Below are positions 17,577 through 25,995 of a stretch of 64,000 bases of DNA, one piece after another. Below the pieces are notes generated by a model that was given only the letters and a program-made list of their open reading frames with translations, did not search any database and was not told where the DNA came from. Position 1 is the stretch's first letter; each line of letters starts with the position of its first letter. The stretch comes from Aeromicrobium tamlense (GTDB taxonomy: Bacteria > Actinomycetota > Actinomycetes > Propionibacteriales > Nocardioidaceae): NCBI RefSeq assembly GCF_013408555.1, contig NZ_JACBZN010000001.1, forward strand, positions 806,001-870,000, written 5' to 3'. The translations under genes were made by a program, and so were the position numbers.

Positions 17577-18173
17577 ATGAGACGACGTACTGCCGCGCCC
17601 GCGGCACTGGCCCTCCTCGCGGCGCTGACCCTCGGCGGCTGCTCGGACGATGCACGCGAGCCCGGAGCCGACCACCGCGGTCACGGCTCCGCGGACGCGC
17701 AGACCGAGAGAGCGGACGCCAACGAGGCGGACGTGATGTTCGCGACGATGATGATCCCGCACCACGAGCAGGCGATCGAGATGAGCGACCTGATCCTCGC
17801 CAAGGACGGGATCGACCCGCGGGTCCGCGCGCTGGCCGAGGAGATCAAGCAGGCCCAGGCCCCCGAGATCGAGCAGCTGCGCGGTTGGCTCGCGGACTGG
17901 GACGCCCCGACGGCCGACGCGTCGCACGGCGGTGGCCACGGCGCCGGGATGATGGACGAGCAGGACATGGCCGCGCTCGAGGACGCCGAGGGCGACCGCG
18001 CGTCGCGACTGTTCCTCGAGCAGATGATCGAGCACCACGAGGGCGCGATCGACATGGCGCGCAGCGAGGTCGCCGACGGTCGTCACCCGGACGCCGTGGG
18101 CCTGGCGGGCTCGATCGTCGCCACCCAGCTGCTGGAGATCGAGCGGATGAACGACCTCCTGGAGCAGTCGTGA
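17577..18173 (+). CDS. DUF305 lipoprotein
   Basis: 198 residues. Signal peptide of the lipoprotein type with lipobox LGGC (Cys about 22), so it is attached to the outer face of the membrane. Two repeated DUF305 motifs are visible: MMIPHHEQAIEMSDLI and MIEHHEGAIDMARSEV, each with a His-His-Glu cluster, plus a His-rich loop HGGGHGAGMMDEQDM between them. The His/Met content is typical of copper-associated proteins of this family. GGAGAAG precedes ATG 17577. Its stop overlaps the GTG of the CueP-like gene. Confidence 0.92.
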   Translation: MRRRTAAPAALALLAALTLGGCSDDAREPGADHRGHGSADAQTERADANEADVMFATMMIPHHEQAIEMSDLILAKDGIDPRVRALAEEIKQAQAPEIEQLRGWLADWDAPTADASHGGGHGAGMMDEQDMAALEDAEGDRASRLFLEQMIEHHEGAIDMARSEVADGRHPDAVGLAGSIVATQLLEIERMNDLLEQS

Positions 18174-18748
18174 CCGCGCGGCGGCGAGGCGTCCTCGTCC
18201 TGCTGGTCGCGTGCCTCCTCGCGATCGCCGCGTGCTCGGGCGGCGGCGACGAGAAGGCCGACGGCGCCGAGGAGGCGTTCCTGGCCCGGTACGACCTGGA
18301 CGGGCTCTCCGCGACGGAGGTGATCGACCGCCTCGACGCGATGCCCGTGCAGGAGCGACCGGAGGGCCTCACGGCCTCGGTGCGCCCTGACGTCGTCGTG
18401 CTCGGCGACGGCCGACGGGAGGTGGAGCTGCCGATGCCGCGGGACGAGGTCTACGTGTCGGTCGCCCCCTACCGCCGGGACACGCACGAGTGTCACTTCC
18501 ACAGCCTCACCACGTGCGTGGGCGAGCTCGCGAACACCCCGCTGCGCGTCGAGCTCACGGCGACGGACGGCGAGGTCGTGCTCAGCGAGACGCGGTCGAC
18601 GTTCGACAACGGCTTCGTCGGTCTGTGGGTGCCGCGGGGGATCCGCGGGACGCTCACGGTGGAGCACGAGGGCAGCCGGGGGACCGTGCCGGTGTCGACG
18701 CAGGGCGACCAGGACGCCACCTGTGTCACGACGCTCCGGCTGACCTGA
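18170..18748 (+). CDS. cueP: CueP-family copper-binding lipoprotein
   Basis: 192 residues, with a lipoprotein signal (LAIAAC, Cys about 19). The metal site of the CueP family is seen in THECHFHSLTTCVGEL, with Cys, His and a second Cys. The C-terminal ATCVTT adds a third Cys. CueP binds copper outside the cytoplasm in enteric bacteria (Salmonella), where it is induced by copper. Here the protein is predicted to be membrane-tethered instead. Translation is coupled to DUF305 through GTGA (18170-18173). I infer an extracytoplasmic copper-handling unit with DUF6153 and DUF305. Confidence 0.88.
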   Translation: MTARRRGVLVLLVACLLAIAACSGGGDEKADGAEEAFLARYDLDGLSATEVIDRLDAMPVQERPEGLTASVRPDVVVLGDGRREVELPMPRDEVYVSVAPYRRDTHECHFHSLTTCVGELANTPLRVELTATDGEVVLSETRSTFDNGFVGLWVPRGIRGTLTVEHEGSRGTVPVSTQGDQDATCVTTLRLT

Positions 18749-18796
18749 GGTGCAGTCGCGGGGCGCCCGGGCATCGGGCGCTCCGCGACTGCGGGC

Positions 18797-19483
18797 CTAC
18801 AGGAGCGTCGACAGCCGCTTCTTGCGGCGGTTCTCCCGGACGATCCACGCGACGTCCGGCAGCTCGGTGTCGAGGGCGAGGAACGCGCCGAGACCCACAC
18901 CGGGATCGGCCGCCACCGCCACGCTCCAGCCGTAGCCCAGCGCCTGGCGCAGGGTCCGGGCGTCGGGCCGGCGGGCCGCCTCTGCCGGGAGTGCCGCGAG
19001 GTGACGGGTCGCCCGCGCGCAGACGTCGACGGCGGCGGCAGCGGTCTCGCTCGTGCGCAGCAGGCGGGGCTCGCAGATCGCGGCGACCGCGGCGCGCTGG
19101 ACGAGGGGACTGGGGTCGTCGACCCAGCGAGACGCGATGGAGCGCCACGCGTGCGGGTCGGTGTCGCCGAGGAGCTGGAGCCCGAGCGCCACGCCCTCGC
19201 GCACGCGCCAGCGCTCGTCGGCGGCGAGCGCACGAGCCGTGACCTCGACCGATGCGTCGGACGACCGCCGCGCCACCGCGGCGGCCGCGCACATGGCCGG
19301 GTACTCGCGCCCGTCGGCGAGCAGCGCCTCGACGGCGGCGGGGTCGGCACGCTCGGCCACGACCCCCACGAGCGCGAGGTTCGCGCGGGGGCCGGGCAGC
19401 CCCGAGCGCGTCTCCACGTACTCCGGCCACTCCGTCGGACCGAGTCCTGCGAGGTCCTCGCGCCACTGGCTCACGTCGGTCAC
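18797..19483 (-). CDS. HEAT-repeat-like protein
   Basis: 228 residues from GTG 19483. The protein consists of Ala-rich helical pairs such as WRVREGVALGLQLLGDTDPH and PLVQRAAVAAICEPRLLR, typical of HEAT repeats, and ends with a basic ENRRKKRLSTLL. Such proteins are scaffolds or DNA-glycosylase-like AlkD relatives; no active-site residue lets me choose. TACCGT 7 nt before GTG 19483 supports this start. The longer form from ATG 19555 would overlap the first codon of the TfoX-like gene on the other strand and adds only low-complexity sequence. Confidence 0.75.
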   Translation of the reverse strand: MTDVSQWREDLAGLGPTEWPEYVETRSGLPGPRANLALVGVVAERADPAAVEALLADGREYPAMCAAAAVARRSSDASVEVTARALAADERWRVREGVALGLQLLGDTDPHAWRSIASRWVDDPSPLVQRAAVAAICEPRLLRTSETAAAAVDVCARATRHLAALPAEAARRPDARTLRQALGYGWSVAVAADPGVGLGAFLALDTELPDVAWIVRENRRKKRLSTLL

Positions 19484-19553
19484 GGCCTCGACGGTAGCCG
19501 CCGGCGGGGTCTCCGGGATTCCCGTCCGCGCGACCGCGTGGGAGGGTCGGGCC

Positions 19554-19883
19554 ATGACCGAGACGCCGCAGGAGGCGCTGGCGCGCCGGGTCCGTCACCA
19601 GCTCGCGGGACGGGTGACGCGCGAGGTCACGATGTTCGGCGGGCTGTCGTTCATGGTGGACGAGGCGCTCACGGTGGCCGCACGTCGCGACGGGAGCCTG
19701 CTGGTGCGGGTCGACCCGGCGACGCGGGCGGAGGCGCTCGCCCGGCCCGGCGCGGAGCCGGCCGCGATGCGGAACGGACGGGTGATGGGCGACGGCTGGC
19801 TCTCGGTCCGGTCCGAGGGGCTCGCGACCGACGACCAGCTGCGGTCCTGGCTGGACGTCGCGCTGGCCGCCGCGGGCCGCTGA
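19554..19883 (+). CDS. TfoX N-terminal-domain protein
   Basis: 109 residues. The pattern VTREVTMFGGLSFMVDEAL, followed by ARRDGSLLVRVDPATRAEAL and RNGRVMGDGWLSV, is that of the TfoX N-terminal domain. The domain occurs alone in many actinobacteria as a protein of unknown function; the TfoX competence regulator of gammaproteobacteria is a distant relative, so a competence role should not be inferred. A 47-bp gap separates it from recQ. Confidence 0.8.
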   Translation: MTETPQEALARRVRHQLAGRVTREVTMFGGLSFMVDEALTVAARRDGSLLVRVDPATRAEALARPGAEPAAMRNGRVMGDGWLSVRSEGLATDDQLRSWLDVALAAAGR

Positions 19884-19930
19884 TGCAGCGGTCCGGAGGC
19901 GTTGTCGGCGGAGCCTGACACGATCGGTGC

Positions 19931-22036
19931 ATGACGTCGATCGCCACGACCACGGCCGATGAGGCCCTCGAACGACTGCGCGCCCTCACCGGGCGCCCCG
20001 ACGCGACCTTCCACGAGGGCCAGCTCGAGGCGATCGCCGCGCTGGTCGACCAGCAGCGTCGCGCGCTCGTCGTCCAGCGCACGGGCTGGGGCAAGTCGGC
20101 GGTCTACTTCGTGGCCACGGCGCTGCTGCGCGCGCGGGGCGCCGGGCCCACGGTGCTGGTGTCGCCGCTGCTGGCGCTGATGCGCGACCAGGTCGCCGCG
20201 GCCGAGCGTGCGGGCGTCCGCGCCGCGGCCATCAACTCGGCCACCGTCGAGGAGTGGGACGACATCGAGTCGCGCCTGGCGAACGACACGATCGACGTGC
20301 TGCTCGTCTCGCCCGAGCGGCTGAACAACCCCACCTTCCGCGAGCAGCAGCTGCCGCGGCTGCTTGACCGGATGGGCCTGCTCGTGGTCGACGAGGCGCA
20401 TTGCATCTCCGACTGGGGCCATGACTTCCGGCCCGACTACCGTCGGTTGGCCCACGTGATCGAGTCCCTCGGCTCGCACGTGCCGGTGCTGGCCACCACG
20501 GCCACGGCGAACGCGCGGGTCGTGGCCGACGTCGCCGAGCAGCTGGGCGGCGACGTGCTCACGCTGCGCGGCTCCCTCGCGCGTGACTCGCTGCGGCTCG
20601 GCTCGCTCACCCTGCCCACCGCCAAGCAGCGGCTCGGCTGGCTCGTGGCGCACCTGGGCGACCTCACCGGCAGCGGGATCATCTATGCGCTCACGGTCTC
20701 CGCGGCCGAGGACACCGCGCGGCTCCTGCGCGAGGCCGGCTACGAGGTGCGCGCCTACACCGGTCGCACCGATCCGTCCGAGCGCGAGGAGCTCGAGCAG
20801 GCGCTCAAGGACAACCGCGTGAAGGCGCTCGTGGCCACCAGCGCGCTCGGGATGGGCTTCGACAAGCCCGACCTCGGCTTCGTCGTCCACCTCGGCGCCC
20901 CGTCGTCGCCCGTGGCGTACTACCAGCAGGTCGGCCGCGCCGGCCGCGCCACCGACCGCGCCGACGTGCTGCTGCTCCCGGGCACCGAGGACCGCGAGAT
21001 CTGGCGCTACTTCGCCACGGCCTCGATGCCCGACCCCGAGCGGGCCGAGCGCGTCATCGGCCAGCTCGGGTCCGAGCCGATCTCCACGCCCGCGCTGGAG
21101 GCCCTCGTCGACGTCAAGCGCACCCAGCTCGAGCTGCTGCTGAAGGTGCTCGACGTGGACGGCGCCGTGCGCAAGGTGCGCGGTGGCTGGATCGCCACCG
21201 GACAGCCCTGGACCTACGACGCCGAGCGCTACCAGCGGATCGCCGCGGCCCGCGAGCACGAGCAGCAGGCGATGCTCACGTACGAGCGCGGCGAGACGTG
21301 CCGGATGGAGCTGCTCCAGCGCGACCTCGACGACCCGTCCGCGACCCGGTGCGGCCGGTGCGACGTGTGCACCGGCTCTTGGTACCCGACGGACGTCCCC
21401 GAGGCCACCGTCGGGCGAGCCACCGAGGCGCTCGACCGGGTCGGCGTCCCGATCGAGCCGCGGGGCCAGTGGCCCACCGGGGCCGACCGCCGCGGCGTCG
21501 ACGTCAAGGGCCGGATCGCGGTCGACGAGCGCGCCGAGACGGGTCGCGTCATCGCGCGACTCACCGACCTCGGCTGGGGTGGTGCGCTGCGCGAGCTGTT
21601 CGCCGCGGGCGCGCCCGACCAGCCGATCCCCGAGGCGCTCGTCGGCGCCGCCGTCCGCGCGTTGCGCGACTGGCCGTGGGAGCAGCGACCCGTCGCCGTC
21701 GTCGCGATGCCCTCCGTCACGCGTCCGACCCTCGTGTCGTCCGCGGCCGAGACGATCTCGCGGCTCGGGCGGATGCCGCTGCTGGGCACGCTCGACCTCG
21801 ACCCCCACGTCCCGCGTGCGGAGACCGGTGGCAACAGCGCCTTCCGGCTGGCGTCGGTGTGGGGACGGTTCGCGGTCGGCGCCGACCTGGCCGCGCGCCT
21901 GCGCGGGGTGGACGGACCGGTCCTGCTCGTCGACGACCTCGTCGACAGCCGGTGGACGGTGACGGTCGCGGCACGTGAGCTGAGGCGGGCCGGCGCGCCC
22001 GCGGTGCTGCCCTTCGCGCTGGCGACGGTGGCCTGA
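19931..22036 (+). CDS. recQ: RecQ-family DNA helicase with C-terminal phosphoribosyltransferase-like domain
   Basis: 701 residues. A 3'-5' ATP-dependent helicase core is clear: Walker A QRTGWGKS (about 49-56), DEAHCISDWGHDFRPDY (from about 154), TTATAN, and motif VI QQVGRAGRA. A four-Cys zinc site of the RecQ-C-terminal type follows (Cys at about 457, then CGRCDVC near 475-480). There is no HRDC domain; instead residues about 560-701 read like a phosphoribosyltransferase fold, with VLLVDDLVDSRWTVTVAARE in the position of the PRPP-binding loop. Role: replication-fork or recombination repair. CACGAT is 6 nt before ATG 19931. The M23 gene follows after one base. Confidence 0.93.
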   Translation: MTSIATTTADEALERLRALTGRPDATFHEGQLEAIAALVDQQRRALVVQRTGWGKSAVYFVATALLRARGAGPTVLVSPLLALMRDQVAAAERAGVRAAAINSATVEEWDDIESRLANDTIDVLLVSPERLNNPTFREQQLPRLLDRMGLLVVDEAHCISDWGHDFRPDYRRLAHVIESLGSHVPVLATTATANARVVADVAEQLGGDVLTLRGSLARDSLRLGSLTLPTAKQRLGWLVAHLGDLTGSGIIYALTVSAAEDTARLLREAGYEVRAYTGRTDPSEREELEQALKDNRVKALVATSALGMGFDKPDLGFVVHLGAPSSPVAYYQQVGRAGRATDRADVLLLPGTEDREIWRYFATASMPDPERAERVIGQLGSEPISTPALEALVDVKRTQLELLLKVLDVDGAVRKVRGGWIATGQPWTYDAERYQRIAAAREHEQQAMLTYERGETCRMELLQRDLDDPSATRCGRCDVCTGSWYPTDVPEATVGRATEALDRVGVPIEPRGQWPTGADRRGVDVKGRIAVDERAETGRVIARLTDLGWGGALRELFAAGAPDQPIPEALVGAAVRALRDWPWEQRPVAVVAMPSVTRPTLVSSAAETISRLGRMPLLGTLDLDPHVPRAETGGNSAFRLASVWGRFAVGADLAARLRGVDGPVLLVDDLVDSRWTVTVAARELRRAGAPAVLPFALATVA

Positions 22037-22037
22037 C

Positions 22038-22892
22038 ATGGGCAAGACCGGAGCGTGGCGTCGCGTCGTCAGCAGTCTGTTCCCGCTCTGGGCCTGGCTG
22101 TTCCTGCTGGGCATCGCGGCGGGTCTGCTGCTCGACGTCCCCATCGGGCTGTCGAGCCTGGTCGTGCTCGTGTCGTTCGCGCTGTGCCTCGTGCGGCCAC
22201 CGAAGCAGGACCACCGTGAGCCCCTGCAGGTGGCCAGTCCCGTCCGCGGCACATGGACCGTGGTGCACAGTCCGGCGTCGTCGGTGCCCAGTCACGGGGT
22301 CCGGGGCTACGGCCAGTCCCATGCCGTCGACCTGATCCATCCGCGCCCCGAGGGGACGAAGGCCGAGTACCCCGTGTTCGGCGGCTTCGAGAGGCCCGAG
22401 GAGTTCAGCTCGTTCGGCGAGCCGATCCACGCCGTCGCCGACGGCACCGTGGTGAGGGTCGTCGACGGCCGCCGCGACCACCTGTCGCGCACCTCGTGGC
22501 TCGCCTTCGCGTACATGATGGTGATCGACGGCCTGCGCGACCTCGGCGGACCCGGCGCGGTGATCGGCAACCGCGTGGTCGTCGACCACGGCGACGGGAC
22601 CTACGCCCTCTACGCGCACGTGAGGCGGGGCACCGCGACGGTGCGCGTCGGCGACCGGGTCGCCGCGGGCGACGTGCTGGGACAGGTGGGCAACTCGGGC
22701 AACACGTCCGAGCCCCACCTGCACTTCCAGCTGATGGACCGCGCGCAGCCGCTGCGGGCGGCCGGACTCCCGTTGAGGTTCGGCGACATCGCCCAGACGC
22801 CCGGCGCGGTCGACCGCGGGTGGACCACGAAGGAGCCCGAGACCGAGATCGAGCCGGGCATGCCGGCGAACTTCCAGGTCTTCCAGGCCTGA
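22038..22892 (+). CDS. M23-family peptidase, membrane-anchored
   Basis: 284 residues. Two N-terminal membrane helices (about 14-32 and 36-52) precede an M23 (LytM-type) domain. The metal ligands are seen as GYGQSHAVDLIH (His-x3-Asp) and EPHLHFQLMD (His-x-His), with the VVDHGDGTYALYAHV core. M23 enzymes cut peptidoglycan cross-links or the peptide stem. It starts right after recQ's stop (TGACATG), so the two may be co-transcribed, although the functions are unrelated. Confidence 0.9.
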   Translation: MGKTGAWRRVVSSLFPLWAWLFLLGIAAGLLLDVPIGLSSLVVLVSFALCLVRPPKQDHREPLQVASPVRGTWTVVHSPASSVPSHGVRGYGQSHAVDLIHPRPEGTKAEYPVFGGFERPEEFSSFGEPIHAVADGTVVRVVDGRRDHLSRTSWLAFAYMMVIDGLRDLGGPGAVIGNRVVVDHGDGTYALYAHVRRGTATVRVGDRVAAGDVLGQVGNSGNTSEPHLHFQLMDRAQPLRAAGLPLRFGDIAQTPGAVDRGWTTKEPETEIEPGMPANFQVFQA

Positions 22893-22917
22893 CGGACGGC
22901 CGTGACAGACTCGCCCC

Positions 22918-24042
22918 ATGCCATCGCTGCGTGACGTCATCGCCGTCCTGGACGGCCTCTACGACCCCCGGTGGGCCGACGACTGGGACGCCGTGGGCAC
23001 GGTCGCGGGAGACCCCGACGCAGAGGTCTCCTCGATCCTGTTCGCCGTCGACCCGGTCCAGGCCGTCGTCGACGAGGCGGTCGAGCGGGGCGCCCAGCTC
23101 GTCGTCACGCACCATCCGCTGTACCTCAAGGGCGTCACGTCGGTGGCCGCGACCACGCCGAAGGGACGGGTCGTGCACACGCTCATCGCGAACGGGATCG
23201 CGCTGCACACGTGCCACACGAACGCCGACTGCGCGCCGCGCGGCGTCAGCGAGTCGATGGCCCTCGCACTCGACCTCACCGACGTGCGGCCGCTCGAGAC
23301 CGACGCGGAGCCGCCACTCGACAAGTGGGTCGTCTACGTGCCGCGTGACGATGCCGCTCGCGTCGTCGGCGCGATGCACGACGCGGGCGCGGGTCGTCTC
23401 GGCGACTACGACCGGGCGCAGTTCCAGAGCCCCGGTCGCGGCTCGTTCCGCCCCCTCGACGGCGCCGACCCGGCCATCGGGTCGGTGGGGGAGGTCGAGT
23501 GGGTCGAGGAGACCCGCGTCGAGGTCGTCGCCGACCGTGGGATCCGCGAGGCGGTGCGTGCCGCGATGATCGACGCCCACCCGTACGAGGAGACGGCCTA
23601 CGACCTCTGGCCGCTCGCCGCGCGACCGAGCGAGCGCGGCTCGGGTCGCATCGGTCGCCTGCCGCAGCCGATGACGCTGGGCGAGTTCGCGGAGCACGTC
23701 CGGACCAGCCTCCCGGCGCACGCGGGCGCCACGCGCATCGCCGGCGACCTCGACCGGCGCGTCGAGACCGTGGCCCTGTGCGGCGGCTCGGGCGACTTCC
23801 TGCTGGGCGCGGCGCAGGCCGCCGGAGCCGACGTCTACGTCACGTCCGACCTGCGCCACCACCCCGTCAGTGAGCACCTCGAGCGCCCCGGTGCGTGTGC
23901 CGTCGTCGACGTGCCGCACTGGGCCGCCGAGTGGACCTGGCTGCCGACCGTGGCGGCGGCCGTCCGCGAGGAGTTGGGCGATACGGTGAAGACCCACGTC
24001 TCCACGATCGGCACCGATCCCTGGAGCCGGACATTGTCATGA
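22918..24042 (+). CDS. Nif3-like dinuclear metal centre protein
   Basis: 374 residues, the long form of the Nif3/YqfO/DUF34 family with an inserted PII-like domain (about 130-230). Seen: DDWDAVGTVAGD, VVTHHPLYLKG with the metal-binding His pair, HTCHTNADCAPRGVSE and, at the end, ADVYVTSDLRHHPVSEH. Some members have GTP cyclohydrolase-type activity in older annotations, but the physiological role is open. CAGACT 6 nt before ATG 22918. It corresponds to M. tuberculosis Rv2230c, with the following two genes as Rv2229c and Rv2228c. Confidence 0.93.
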   Translation: MPSLRDVIAVLDGLYDPRWADDWDAVGTVAGDPDAEVSSILFAVDPVQAVVDEAVERGAQLVVTHHPLYLKGVTSVAATTPKGRVVHTLIANGIALHTCHTNADCAPRGVSESMALALDLTDVRPLETDAEPPLDKWVVYVPRDDAARVVGAMHDAGAGRLGDYDRAQFQSPGRGSFRPLDGADPAIGSVGEVEWVEETRVEVVADRGIREAVRAAMIDAHPYEETAYDLWPLAARPSERGSGRIGRLPQPMTLGEFAEHVRTSLPAHAGATRIAGDLDRRVETVALCGGSGDFLLGAAQAAGADVYVTSDLRHHPVSEHLERPGACAVVDVPHWAAEWTWLPTVAAAVREELGDTVKTHVSTIGTDPWSRTLS

Positions 24043-24052
24043 GGAGTCGCAC

Positions 24053-24796
24053 GTGAAGGCTGAACCGGTCGCCCAGCAGGCGTTGCTGGACCTGCAGGAG
24101 AAGGACTCGGCGCTCGCGCAGCTGACCCACCGCCGCAACACCCTGCCCGAGCACGCCGAGATCGCCGCGTCCGACGCGCGCCTGCGCGAGATCGAGTCCC
24201 GCCGGGTGGCCGCGCAGACCCGCGTGTCCGACCTCGAGCGGGCGCAGGCGAAGGCCGACGTCGAGGTGGAGCAGGTCAAGGCGCGGCGCACGCGCGACGA
24301 GGACCGCATGGCCTCCGGCGCCATCACCAACCCGAAGGACCTGTCCAGCCTGCAGAGCGAGCTCGAGGCCCTGGCCCGCCGGATCTCCACGCTGGAGGAC
24401 GAGGAGCTCGAGGTCATGGAGCAGCTCGAGGCCGCGCAGGCCGAGCTGGATGAGGCCGTCGCCGCGCTCGACGCCGAGACCGCCGCGCGCGACGCGCTCG
24501 TCGCCGCGCGCGACGAGAAGATCGCCGCGCTCGATGCAGAGGCGTCGGAGGCGTCCGCGGCCCGCGAGTCGATCCGGCCGAACGTGCCCGAGGACCTCTT
24601 CGCGCTCTACCAGAAGGTCGCCGCGAACCACGGTGGCCTCGGCGCCGCCGCGCTGCGCGCACGTCGCTGCCAGGGCTGCCACCTGGAGATCAACGGCGCC
24701 GACCTGCGCGAGCTGGCCGCCGAGCCCGAGGACACCGTGCTGCGCTGCCCCGAGTGCAGCCGCATCCTCGTCCGCAGCTCCGAGTCCGGCGTCTGA
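24053..24796 (+). CDS. Coiled-coil protein with C4 zinc ribbon (CT398-like)
   Basis: 247 residues from GTG 24053 (GAGGAG 8 nt upstream). Residues about 5-170 are one long charged coiled coil rich in Glu, Ala and Leu (for example LEDEELEVMEQLEAAQAELD). The C-terminus is a zinc ribbon with RRCQGCHLEI and LRCPECSRIL (two CxxC pairs). Homologues sit beside Nif3 and an RNase H in many genomes. Possibly a scaffold or nucleic-acid-associated protein; function is not known. Its TGA overlaps the ATG of the next gene (TGATG). Confidence 0.9.
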   Translation: MKAEPVAQQALLDLQEKDSALAQLTHRRNTLPEHAEIAASDARLREIESRRVAAQTRVSDLERAQAKADVEVEQVKARRTRDEDRMASGAITNPKDLSSLQSELEALARRISTLEDEELEVMEQLEAAQAELDEAVAALDAETAARDALVAARDEKIAALDAEASEASAARESIRPNVPEDLFALYQKVAANHGGLGAAALRARRCQGCHLEINGADLRELAAEPEDTVLRCPECSRILVRSSESGV

Positions 24797-25971
24797 TGGG
24801 CTGGGTCGCCGAGGCCGACGGAGGATCGCGCGGCAATCCGGGGCCGGCCGCCTACGGGTCGGCGCTGCTGCGCGACGGCGTGCTCGTCGCCGACCGCGGC
24901 GAGACGATCGGCATCGCGACGAACAACGTCGCGGAGTACCGCGGCCTGATCGGCGCCCTCGAGCTCGCGCGTGAGCACGCCGCCGGCGAGCCGCTCGAGG
25001 TCCGCATGGACTCCAAGCTCGTCATCGAGCAGATGGCGGGGCGCTGGAAGATCAAGCACCCCGACATGAAGCCGCTGGCGATGCAGGCGCAGACGATCGT
25101 CCGCGACCTCGGCCCGGTCACGTGGACCTGGGTGCCGCGCGCGAAGAACGCCCGTGCGGACAGCCTCGCCAATGCCGCGCTCGACGCCGAGAAGGCGGGC
25201 CGCCCGGGCCGCGTCTCCACCCTCGAGTCCCGCGAGCCGGTGCAGCTGGCCGACGAGCCGCCCGAGGCCCCCGCGCTGTTCACCGAGCCGCGTGAGGCGG
25301 ACGCGCCGCTGGACGCGAAGGGCAAGAATCCGCTGCTGGGCTGGCGCGGCTCGATGCACGGCGACCCGACCACGTTCATCCTGCTGCGTCACGGCGTCAC
25401 CGCCCACACGCAGCGCAAGCTCTTCAGCGGCACCGGCGGGGAGGACCCGCCGCTGGTCGACGAGGGCGTCGAGCAGGCCCGCCGGGCCGCCGCGTGGATC
25501 GCCGAGCGCGGGGGAGCCGACGCCATCGTGGCCTCGCCGCTGCAGCGCACGCGCCAGACCGCCGCGCAGGTGGCCGAGCGTCTCGGGCTGCCGGTCGCCA
25601 TCGAGGAGGGCTTCGCCGAGGCCGGCTTCGGCGAGTGGGACGGCTTCTCGTTCGGCGACATCATGAAGCGCTGGCCCGCCGAGCTGGAGAAGTGGCTGTC
25701 GTCCACCGCCGTCCCGCCGCCGGGCGGCGAGTCCTTCGACGAGGTCGCCACGCGCGTCGAGGCGGCCCGCGACCGGATCCTGCACCAGTACGCGGGTCAG
25801 ACGGTCGTCGTGGCCAGCCACGTCACGCCCATCAAGCTGATGGTGCGTCTCGCGCTGGGCTCGGACATGGGCGTCATCCATCGGATGGAGCTCGCGCCCG
25901 CCTCGATCACCACCATCTCCTGGTGGCCCGACGGCACCCCGAGCCTGCGCAACTTCTCCGTCACTCCCTGA
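24796..25971 (+). CDS. Bifunctional RNase HI / acid phosphatase
   Basis: 391 residues. The N-terminal RNase H domain (about 1-130) has EADGGSRGNPGPAAYG, NVAEYRGLIGALE and VRMDSKLVIEQM, giving the catalytic Asp-Glu-Asp set. The C-terminal histidine-phosphatase domain (from about 190) has the ILLRHGVTAHT motif with the phosphorylated His and a late VVASHVTPIK. This fusion is known from M. tuberculosis Rv2228c, where the phosphatase part has alpha-ribazole phosphatase (CobC)-like activity. So it couples RNA-DNA hybrid removal with a phosphatase, possibly of cobalamin assembly. Confidence 0.94.
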   Translation: MGWVAEADGGSRGNPGPAAYGSALLRDGVLVADRGETIGIATNNVAEYRGLIGALELAREHAAGEPLEVRMDSKLVIEQMAGRWKIKHPDMKPLAMQAQTIVRDLGPVTWTWVPRAKNARADSLANAALDAEKAGRPGRVSTLESREPVQLADEPPEAPALFTEPREADAPLDAKGKNPLLGWRGSMHGDPTTFILLRHGVTAHTQRKLFSGTGGEDPPLVDEGVEQARRAAAWIAERGGADAIVASPLQRTRQTAAQVAERLGLPVAIEEGFAEAGFGEWDGFSFGDIMKRWPAELEKWLSSTAVPPPGGESFDEVATRVEAARDRILHQYAGQTVVVASHVTPIKLMVRLALGSDMGVIHRMELAPASITTISWWPDGTPSLRNFSVTP

Positions 25972-25995
25972 CCCTGCGCATCTCGCGCGGCCGAG

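Noticed and set aside
18797..19555. Longer start of the HEAT-repeat gene at ATG 19555
   Set aside because: That ATG overlaps the first codon of the divergent TfoX-like gene. GTG 19483 has a TACCGT box 7 nt upstream and removes the overlap.
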